From positions 1 through 58,404 of the forward strand of contig JABIHH010000048.1 in the NCBI GenBank assembly GCA_018649725.1: DNA of 58,404 nucleotides. The letters run 5' to 3'. The notes below the pieces were generated by a model. It had not been told where the DNA came from. It made no database searches and saw nothing but the letters and a program-made list of their open reading frames with translations. Shown in pieces: positions 46,957-58,404 of this stretch (within the stretch, counting starts at the first letter, position 1; every line of letters starts with the position of its first letter). The position numbers and the translations under genes were made by a program. This stretch comes from Rhodospirillaceae bacterium. Lineage in GTDB: Bacteria > Pseudomonadota > Alphaproteobacteria > Rhodospirillales > UBA2165.

Positions 46957-48006
46957 ATGTCCGAAGGTGACCAATCCTCTCTTCTCGTTGTCGATGACGA
47001 GCCATTTAACCATACGCTAATTAAGCGCTTACTTGATGCCGAAGGCTATAGCGATGTGAGCTTTGCCGAAAATGGCCGCCAGGCTATGGACATGTTGCAG
47101 AAGTCTAAATTCGACATCGTCTTGCTTGATATCGAGATGCCGGAAATGAACGGCTTTGAGGTATTGGAGGCCATCAAAGCTGATCTCAATAATCGCCATA
47201 TACCGGTGATCATGATTTCAGGCGTTGAAGATACCGATAGCATTGCCAAGTGCATAGAGCTGGGCGCCGAAGATTATCTCTCCAAGCCGTTTAACCCAAC
47301 TATTCTACGTGCCCGGCTGGGTGCTTGTGTCGAGAAAAAACGGCTGCGTGATCAAGAAAAAACCCACCTTGACCAGATACGCAATGAAAAGAAAAAGGCA
47401 GATGAATTGCTGACTGTCATTTTACCCGCCGGTATTGCAAGTGAGTTGAAAGCAACCGGCAAGGTGCTGCCAAGGGGCTATGATAATATTGGTTTACTGT
47501 TTTGCGATATCGTTGGTTTCACGAATTACTGCAGCGGCAGATCCGCCGAAGAAGTCGTCAATGGTCTTCAGGCCTTGTTCACAAAATTCGAAGAAATTAC
47601 GACCAAATATCGGATGGAGAAAATCAAGACTATCGGTGATGAGTTTATGTCCGCCGCGGGTTTGACTAATCCTGACTATGAACCTCTGTTGACCGTGGTG
47701 AAATGTGGTTTGGAAATGGCCGCCGCCGCGCCTGAAGTAAGTCCGGATTGGAAAGTCCGAGTGGGTGTTCATTCAGGTCCGGTTGTTGCCGGTATCGTGG
47801 GTGACCAGAAATATCAATTTGATGTCTGGGGAGACACCGTCAATGTTGCAGCTCGCATGGCGGGTGCCGGTAATCCAGGAGCTGTCACGATGACCCATGA
47901 ATCCTGGCTCGATGTTGAAAGTGAATGCCTGGGCAAAATGCTGGGGAAAATGGATATTAAAGGCAAAGGTGAAATCGACATCGTCGAATGCACCGGTCTT
48001 TTATAG
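46957..48006 (+). CDS. Response regulator with class III adenylate cyclase domain
   Basis: This 349-residue protein joins an N-terminal receiver (VVDDEPFNH, LLDIEMPEMNG with Asp58, SKPFNP) to a C-terminal class III nucleotide cyclase. Between them lies a charged coiled-coil linker (EKKRLRDQEKTHLDQIRNEK). The cyclase domain keeps the metal-binding Asp in LLFCDIVGFTN (Asp184) and KTIGDEFM, the Lys and Asp expected for ATP selectivity (KIKTIGD; FDVWGDTVN) and the transition-state Asn/Arg in NVAARM. Thus it should make cAMP, under control of receiver phosphorylation. It is cytosolic. It follows the single-domain regulator by 38 bases and ends the signalling unit. Confidence 0.93.
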   Translation: MSEGDQSSLLVVDDEPFNHTLIKRLLDAEGYSDVSFAENGRQAMDMLQKSKFDIVLLDIEMPEMNGFEVLEAIKADLNNRHIPVIMISGVEDTDSIAKCIELGAEDYLSKPFNPTILRARLGACVEKKRLRDQEKTHLDQIRNEKKKADELLTVILPAGIASELKATGKVLPRGYDNIGLLFCDIVGFTNYCSGRSAEEVVNGLQALFTKFEEITTKYRMEKIKTIGDEFMSAAGLTNPDYEPLLTVVKCGLEMAAAAPEVSPDWKVRVGVHSGPVVAGIVGDQKYQFDVWGDTVNVAARMAGAGNPGAVTMTHESWLDVESECLGKMLGKMDIKGKGEIDIVECTGLL

Positions 48007-48103
48007 ATCGCGCCCGCTGCTCGGAAGAAGAATTGCATCAGAGCCTGCTCTGGGCTACATAAACCGCCAATAGATTTTAAACCCGATAGAACCGGAGCAC
48101 CTG

Positions 48104-49786
48104 ATGGCGTCCTACCAATATATTTATGTGATGAAACATCTCAGCAAGACCTTCCAGGGTGGCCGCGAGTTGATGAAGGATATTTCATTGTCCTTTTTAC
48201 CTGGCGCAAAAATTGGTGTTTTGGGCGCCAACGGTGCCGGTAAGTCAACGCTGTTGAAGATCATGGCCGGTATTGAAACGGAATATAACGGTGAGGCATG
48301 GTCCGCCGAAGGGGCGCGTGTTGGTTATCTGCAGCAGGAGCCTGAGCTTGATCCGACAAAAGATGTTGCCGGCAATGCCATGGAAGGCGTCGGCGAGATT
48401 AAGGATCTGGTTGATCAGTTCAACGAGGTCAGCGCAAAATTTGCCGAACCGATGGACGATGATGAGATGAATGCCCTGTTGGAAAAGCAGGGCGATCTGC
48501 AAGAAAAAATTGATGCGGTAAATGGTTGGGAAATTGAGCGCACCGTTGAAATGGCGATGGATGCGTTGCGTTGCCCGCCGGGTGATGCCGATGTGACCAA
48601 GCTATCTGGCGGTGAGAAACGCCGGGTTGCCCTTTGTCGATTGCTGCTGCAAAAACCCGATTTACTATTGCTCGATGAGCCGACCAACCATTTGGACGCA
48701 GAATCCGTGGCTTGGTTAGAGCTGCATTTGCAGGAATACCCAGGCACCGTCGTGGCCATCACCCACGATCGCTATTTCTTGGATAATGTTGCCGGCTGGA
48801 TTTTAGAGCTCGATCGTGGGCGCGGTATTCCCTATGAAGGAAATTATTCATCCTGGTTGGAGCAAAAACAGAAACGTTTGGCGCAAGACGAAAAACAGGA
48901 GCAAGCCCGTCAAAGGACGCTGTCCAATGAATTGGAATGGATCCGGCAATCTCCGAGAGCGCGTCAGGCGAAAAGTAAGGCACGTATTACGGCTTACGAA
49001 AAATTGAAGTCAGAGGCCGATAACGCAACACCGGATACAGCGCAGATTATTATTCCGCAAGGGCCGCGCTTAGGTGATCTGGTGATCGAGGCCGAAGGCT
49101 TAGCAAAAGGTTTTGACGATCATCTATTGTTTGAAAATTTGAGCTTTAAAATTCCGCCGGGTGCGATTGTTGGTATCATCGGTGCCAATGGTGCCGGCAA
49201 GACAACCTTGTTTAAGATGATATCCGACACCGAAAAATGTGATTCTGGATCCATCCGACTTGGTGATACAGTTAGGCTTGGCTATGTCGATCAGTCGCGC
49301 GCCGAGCTGGGCGATGATAAGACGGTTTGGGAAGAGATTTCTGAAGGCTTGGATGAAGTAGAACTCGGGCACCGCACGATGCAAAGTCGGGCTTATGTCT
49401 CGCAGTTTAATTTTAAAGGCCCGGATCAGCAGAAAAAAGTCGGACAATTATCAGGCGGTGAGCGTAACCGTGTTCACCTCGCCAAGGTAATGAAGTCCGG
49501 CGCGAACGTCATCATGCTCGATGAGCCGACCAATGATTTGGACGTCGATACTTTGCGTGCGCTGGAAGAAGCGTTACTGGCTTTTCCGGGTTGCGTGCTA
49601 ATTACCTCTCACGATCGCTGGTTCCTGGACCGGATCGCGACCCATATCATCGCCTTTGAAGGCGACAGCCAAGTTGTTTGGTTCGAAGGCAATTACGATG
49701 ACTATGAGGCTGATCGGCACAATCGCTTAGGTGCTTTGGCGGATCAGCCACACCGCATCAAATATCGACCACTTACGCGGGATTAA
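48104..49786 (+). CDS. ettA: Energy-dependent translational throttle protein EttA
   Basis: EttA is an ABC-F ATPase that binds the ribosomal E site and modulates the first elongation step according to ATP/ADP level. The 560-residue protein has two ABC domains: Walker A GANGAGKST and GANGAGKTT, signatures LSGGEKRR and LSGGERNR, each with the LLLDEPTNHLD-type Walker B. The intervening linker and the arm motif (EKQEQARQRTLSNELEWIRQ) are as in E. coli EttA (555 residues). GGAG precedes the ATG. There is no membrane domain, as expected for an ABC-F protein. Confidence 0.96.
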   Translation: MASYQYIYVMKHLSKTFQGGRELMKDISLSFLPGAKIGVLGANGAGKSTLLKIMAGIETEYNGEAWSAEGARVGYLQQEPELDPTKDVAGNAMEGVGEIKDLVDQFNEVSAKFAEPMDDDEMNALLEKQGDLQEKIDAVNGWEIERTVEMAMDALRCPPGDADVTKLSGGEKRRVALCRLLLQKPDLLLLDEPTNHLDAESVAWLELHLQEYPGTVVAITHDRYFLDNVAGWILELDRGRGIPYEGNYSSWLEQKQKRLAQDEKQEQARQRTLSNELEWIRQSPRARQAKSKARITAYEKLKSEADNATPDTAQIIIPQGPRLGDLVIEAEGLAKGFDDHLLFENLSFKIPPGAIVGIIGANGAGKTTLFKMISDTEKCDSGSIRLGDTVRLGYVDQSRAELGDDKTVWEEISEGLDEVELGHRTMQSRAYVSQFNFKGPDQQKKVGQLSGGERNRVHLAKVMKSGANVIMLDEPTNDLDVDTLRALEEALLAFPGCVLITSHDRWFLDRIATHIIAFEGDSQVVWFEGNYDDYEADRHNRLGALADQPHRIKYRPLTRD

Positions 49787-49794
49787 GCGAATGA

Positions 49795-50427
49795 TCAGCT
49801 GGTGGAAGCTTTGAGATTAGTGATTTTTTTATCGAGAGCATCAATCAGCCCAGAAACTTTACCGCTGCTATTGCGGATAACGGATACGAACTCTGAGCGT
49901 TGGGTTTGAATCCAGCTGACGCCTTCTACAACGATATCAATAATTTGATAGCGTCCATCGGAGAAATTAACCCGCCATACAATACGGATTGGCTTTGCGC
50001 TGTCGCGGTTGATTTGCGAGTTAACAAAAGCCGAGTTTTTTCGGCTGGTCGTACCATTAATTTGGAGCTTGGCGTCGGTATAAGCTTTAAAACGTTTGGT
50101 ATAGGTCGCGATGATGAATTCTTCGAAAAGCTTAAGATAATTCGCCCGTTCCGCGCTTGATGCGCGTCGCCAATATCGCCCCAATACCCATTTGCCAACA
50201 CCTTTGAGATCAAAGCTTTCCAGCATTAAATTCCGAAAGCGTTCCGTACGCTCGTCTAGAGTAATGTTTTTGGACAGCAGCGAGCCTTCAGCCTTATCGG
50301 CAAGTGAGGCGATAAATTTTTGCGCGCCGTCGCTAAAGCCGTCTGCACGTGCTTCAGGGGTGAGTGTTCCAAAGAAAAGACAAAGACCGAATACGGCGGC
50401 AAATAGACCGCTACGAATTATTTTCAT
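49795..50427 (-). CDS. mlaC: Phospholipid-binding protein MlaC
   Basis: MlaC is a periplasmic carrier that shuttles phospholipids between the outer-membrane MlaA complex and the inner-membrane MlaFEDB transporter. The 210-residue protein has a signal peptide (GLFAAVFGLCLFFGTL, cleaved after ARA) and the Tol_Tol_Ttg2 family core (LGRYWRRASSAERANYLKLF, then IINGTTSRKN-like and VIVEGVSWIQTQRSEF). The start overlaps the mlaA stop by four bases, so the two are translationally coupled. The transporter subunits MlaFEDB are not in the window. Confidence 0.93.
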   Translation of the reverse strand: MKIIRSGLFAAVFGLCLFFGTLTPEARADGFSDGAQKFIASLADKAEGSLLSKNITLDERTERFRNLMLESFDLKGVGKWVLGRYWRRASSAERANYLKLFEEFIIATYTKRFKAYTDAKLQINGTTSRKNSAFVNSQINRDSAKPIRIVWRVNFSDGRYQIIDIVVEGVSWIQTQRSEFVSVIRNSSGKVSGLIDALDKKITNLKASTS

Positions 50428-51254
50428 TTTTTGGGTCCGGCAGCACTTTTCTTAGGTGTATCATCGGGTTCTGCTAACTCAAAGTCACCTGAGAAGTTGG
50501 GTGTCTCGTTTTTATCAGACCCGGTACCATTGGAAATGTCTTCATTGCGGCGTTGGCGATAGAGACTTCGAATAGCGGCATAAAAATCGATTGAGGATTT
50601 TTCAAGATCGTCCAGGACATCCCACAATTGATCGCGCGTATCAATGCCGCTGACGATGGTGCGCGTCAAAGGCACCCAGTCATTGTCGGCGTTTTCTGCC
50701 CACCAATTAATTGGGTCGAGGAAGAAGTCGACAACTTTACCAATCGCATCACGGGGATTTGACGGACCAAATAGTGGCAGCATGATATAGGGGCCTTCAC
50801 CGACTCCCCAGACAGCGAGGGTCTGACCGAAATCTTCTTCATGCGCCTCGTAGCCCCAATCAGAAGCCTGGTCGCGAAGTCCGCCGATGCCGACGGTGGT
50901 GTTGATCAGGAACCGCATGACGGTATCGCCGGCACGCTCTGGCTCACCCTGCATAACGTCATTTGCCAGGACGACCGGCGTTTTTAAGTTGTTGAGAAAA
51001 TTGTGCACGCCGGTGCGAAGTGGGTCTGGGAATATACCGCGGTAAAAACTGGTTAGAGGTTTGATGATTACTTTATCGAGACCCTGGTTGATCCTAAAAA
51101 TGAACCGATTGGTTGGCTCACCTGGGTCATTAATTTTTTTGTATTCGGCCAGAGATTCAGGATCGTCACTCGGCGCTGACGCACAGCCTGCTATGGCAAA
51201 CATTGCCAGCAAAATAACCGAGACTCTCAAAATGGATTTAATATTTCCGCGCAC
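50424..51254 (-). CDS. mlaA: Outer-membrane lipoprotein MlaA (VacJ)
   Basis: MlaA removes mislocalised phospholipids from the outer leaflet of the outer membrane. The 276-residue lipoprotein has a lipobox IAGC with the acylated Cys at about residue 24 and the family motifs DPGEPTNRFIFRINQGLDK, FLNNLKTPVVLANDVMQG and GVGEGPYIMLPLFGPSNPRD. A C-terminal 40-residue tail is charged and probably disordered. It starts at GTG, preceded by AAGGGTGAAG. With mlaC it forms a leftward operon, convergent with ettA. Confidence 0.94.
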   Translation of the reverse strand: MRGNIKSILRVSVILLAMFAIAGCASAPSDDPESLAEYKKINDPGEPTNRFIFRINQGLDKVIIKPLTSFYRGIFPDPLRTGVHNFLNNLKTPVVLANDVMQGEPERAGDTVMRFLINTTVGIGGLRDQASDWGYEAHEEDFGQTLAVWGVGEGPYIMLPLFGPSNPRDAIGKVVDFFLDPINWWAENADNDWVPLTRTIVSGIDTRDQLWDVLDDLEKSSIDFYAAIRSLYRQRRNEDISNGTGSDKNETPNFSGDFELAEPDDTPKKSAAGPKK

Positions 51255-51741
51255 CGCTCTTCACCCTTTTGCCACTGTCTTTTTTAAACAGCCTTACCTT
51301 AAAATATCATCATCTCGAAGCGATCTAAAAAAATACTATCCCTAGTCGCTATTTTTTTATTCGACCCTACATCTTGAGGAAATTATCTAAGTAACGGATT
51401 AAAATAATATTACCCTGTTTTAAATTAATGTAAATCATTCAAAGCAAAATATACAGCTTTCCCGGCGAAATACACCAAGGCGTTACTGATATTAAAGGCA
51501 GTTTTCCTCACCTGTTGCATTTTAGCAACGAAATAGATGGATGAGAAATTACGGCAAGAAAAACTCAGGAGAATAATTTCAGTCGTTTCCGTTCTTGATA
51601 ACCACTCCTTTTTGAATATTGTCGCACGAATTCTATACCAAAATACTATGTAGGAATGATTAATTAAAATAAAAGCTGGATTTTATATAAAGAAATCCTT
51701 ATATCATTATATCTCAGTTTAAATTATTGTTTAGGCCTCTT
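51255..51741. other. Long AT-rich intergenic region between mlaA and the met operon
   Basis: These 487 bases hold the divergent promoters of mlaA and of the ArsR-methyltransferase gene. No frame is worth calling. A small hairpin (GTTGC-ATTTTA-GCAAC) occurs near 51.52 kb. Near the right end are repeated TTATATC motifs, listed separately. Confidence 0.55.
51685..51713 (+). promoter_or_regulatory. Repeated TTATATC motif upstream of the met operon regulator
   Basis: TTATATC occurs at 51699-51705 and 51707-51713, with an inverted partial copy ATATAA at 51685-51690. ArsR-family methionine regulators such as SahR are known to bind AT-rich ATATC-type sites, so this could be the autoregulatory operator. 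The assignment is tentative. Confidence 0.35.
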
Positions 51742-57284
<5,543 letters not shown>

Positions 57285-57304
57285 AGTTTGTTGATGAGGT
57301 CGAT

Positions 57305-58159
57305 GTGACACCCGAATATGTTTTGACCATGAGTTGTCCTGATAAAGCCGGCATTGTTGCAGCGACGACCGGGTGTCTGGCGGATCTCGATTGCTTTATC
57401 ACCAAGACCTCGCATTTTGCTGATCGTGAGACCGACCGTTTTTTTGGCCGCATGGTGTTTCGTATCGACCGTGATGGCCTAACATCGGAGGATGTAAAAA
57501 CTGCCTTTCAAGAGATTGCCGATCGCTTCGACATGGATTGGAATATGCGTAATCGGGATGACAAAAAACGCGTGCTGATCATGGTGTCCAAAGGCGATCA
57601 CTGCCTGAACGATCTGCTTTATCGCTACCGGATTGGGGCGATGCCGATGGAGGTAACCGCGATCGTCTCCAATCACCCAGACCTAAAACCGCTGGCAGAC
57701 TGGCATGATATTCCGTTCCATCATCTGCCGATCTCCAAAGAGACCAAGCCCGAGCAAGAAGCGGCGCTTTCCAAATTAATTGAAGAAACGGATACTGATC
57801 TTGTTGTGCTGGCGCGCTACATGCAGATCTTAACGCCGGAGTTTATCAATCAACTCTTTCCGCGCGTCATTAATATTCACCATTCTTTCCTGCCCGGCTT
57901 TAAAGGTGCCAAGCCCTATCATCAGGCCCATGCCCGAGGTGTCAAAATCATCGGCGCCACGGCCCATTTTGTCACCGAAGATTTGGATGAAGGCCCGATT
58001 ATCACCCAGGCCGTCGAGCGGGTTGATCATACCCAGACACCCGATGAACTCACGGCTGTCGGACGCGATGTTGAAAGTCAGGTCTTGGCCCGAGGCTTGC
58101 GCGCCGTCCTGGAAGACCGCGTGTTGTTGAACGGTCACCGCACCATCGTCTTTAATTAA
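57305..58159 (+). CDS. purU: Formyltetrahydrofolate deformylase
   Basis: PurU hydrolyses 10-formyl-THF to formate and THF, balancing one-carbon pools. The 284-residue protein has an N-terminal ACT domain (YVLTMSCPDKAGIVAATTG) and a formyltransferase catalytic core with ARYMQIL, INIHHSFLPGFKGAKPYHQA (catalytic His and the HxSxLP motif) and ATAHFVTEDLDEGPII (Asp). I choose GTG at 57305 because a GAGG lies five bases before it and the product fits the family's 280-290 residues; an ATG at 57251 would overlap metH and add 18 odd residues. It follows metH by 20 bases. Confidence 0.93.
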   Translation: MTPEYVLTMSCPDKAGIVAATTGCLADLDCFITKTSHFADRETDRFFGRMVFRIDRDGLTSEDVKTAFQEIADRFDMDWNMRNRDDKKRVLIMVSKGDHCLNDLLYRYRIGAMPMEVTAIVSNHPDLKPLADWHDIPFHHLPISKETKPEQEAALSKLIEETDTDLVVLARYMQILTPEFINQLFPRVINIHHSFLPGFKGAKPYHQAHARGVKIIGATAHFVTEDLDEGPIITQAVERVDHTQTPDELTAVGRDVESQVLARGLRAVLEDRVLLNGHRTIVFN

Positions 58160-58248
58160 ATTTATGAAGACAGATATTCCGCTGGATTAATCTAATCGCC
58201 GTAAAAAACAAGAATTACCTGAGATAAAGAAAAAATCAATTTGAAAAT

Positions 58249-58268
58249 TAATGTCCGCTTTCGGGGGG
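58249..58268. repeat. GTCCGC dispersed repeat, copy D (left half only)
   Basis: AATGTCCGCTTTCGG matches the left arm of copies B and C, but the sequence then changes into IS-like sequence; no right arm follows within view. The copy appears truncated by the insertion element. Confidence 0.5.
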
Positions 58269-58404
58269 TGGTCTCAACTGATCGACGCAACACTTTATCT
58301 TAATTGGAAAGATGGAGTGTTTAAAATGAGTAATAGAAGTCGTATTTATTTTACGAGTGAACAGAAGTCGGCGATATGGGATCGCTGGCAACGCGGCGAG
58401 TCGA
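58264..58404 (+). mobile_element. IS30-family insertion sequence, left end only
   Basis: The element runs off the window. Its left boundary is uncertain, placed near 58264 where the GTCCGC repeat breaks off. The non-coding lead (GGTCTCAACTGATCGACGC) precedes the transposase start by about 50 bases. Confidence 0.5.
58326..58404 (+). CDS. IS30-family transposase, N-terminal fragment
   Basis: The first 26 codons read MSNRSRIYFTSEQKSAIWDR followed by WQRGES, the typical opening of IS30-type transposases, whose N-terminal helix-turn-helix begins with a SEQK...WDRWQRGES segment. GGAG lies eight bases before the ATG. The rest, including the DDE integrase core, is outside the window, so whether it is intact is unknown. 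Confidence 0.75.
   Translation, partial: MSNRSRIYFTSEQKSAIWDRWQRGES

Noticed and set aside
51255..51741. SAM or cobalamin riboswitch before the met operon
   Set aside because: I find no conserved SAM-riboswitch core or B12-box; an ArsR-type regulator is a simpler explanation. A covariance-model search would settle it.

Overview
The window is a chromosomal stretch of an alphaproteobacterium, probably Rhodospirillales-like and possibly marine. The main evidence is a gcrA cell-cycle regulator (a family essentially confined to Alphaproteobacteria), short-form PurL, long-form PstC/PstA, the BolA/monothiol-glutaredoxin pair, and dispersed GTCCGC inverted repeats of a kind familiar from proteobacterial intergenic DNA. 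Placement below class level is inference. Base composition looks moderate, and TTG or GTG starts are common. I found no rRNA, tRNA, CRISPR array or prophage. The only mobile element is the start of an IS30-type insertion sequence at the right edge.

Layout. 1-8.4 kb: the 3' part of purL, bolA-grxD, a small DUF3012 lipoprotein, a leftward NDH-2-like oxidoreductase plus FAH-family pair, rpsD with a clear promoter and terminator, an HNH nuclease, a serine esterase, and gluQ coupled to an EF-hand exported protein. 8.4-19.2 kb is the most accessory-looking part: a lone DEAH helicase, a DUF302 protein, a cytoplasmic molybdopterin oxidoreductase, two Gfo/Idh/MocA oxidoreductases, a small-protein locus with a broken ParB-like gene, a cold-shock gene, a ytoQ operon and a FliG-C-like protein. 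Three GTCCGC repeats lie here. 19.2-24.3 kb: gcrA with a consensus DnaA box upstream, an SH3 protein, purD, xseA and an M23 peptidase. 24.3-30.2 kb: a leftward lipid A/Kdo operon (msbA, a DUF374 acyltransferase, waaA, lpxK, lpxL). 30.3-35.3 kb: pobA, a bacterial voltage-gated sodium channel, a RidA-like protein and a monooxygenase/Old-Yellow-Enzyme fusion that share a palindromic operator.

36-43.3 kb is a complete phosphate-starvation locus, phoR-pstSCAB-phoU-phoB, with a near-perfect PHO box before pstS and a soluble PhoR. 43.5-48.0 kb is a three-gene signalling unit: a membrane hybrid histidine kinase with receiver and HPt domains, a single-domain response regulator, and a receiver-adenylate cyclase. 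I regard this as the best candidate for an undescribed system, a phosphorelay that would control cAMP. 48.1-51.3 kb: ettA, then the leftward mlaA-mlaC pair for outer-membrane lipid transport.

51.7-58.2 kb is a methionine/one-carbon operon: an ArsR-methyltransferase regulator, metF, metH and purU, linked by overlaps or short gaps. A 12-bp tandem repeat spans the regulator's C-terminus and the metF ribosome-binding region. The window ends in an IS30 family element that appears to sit inside a GTCCGC repeat.
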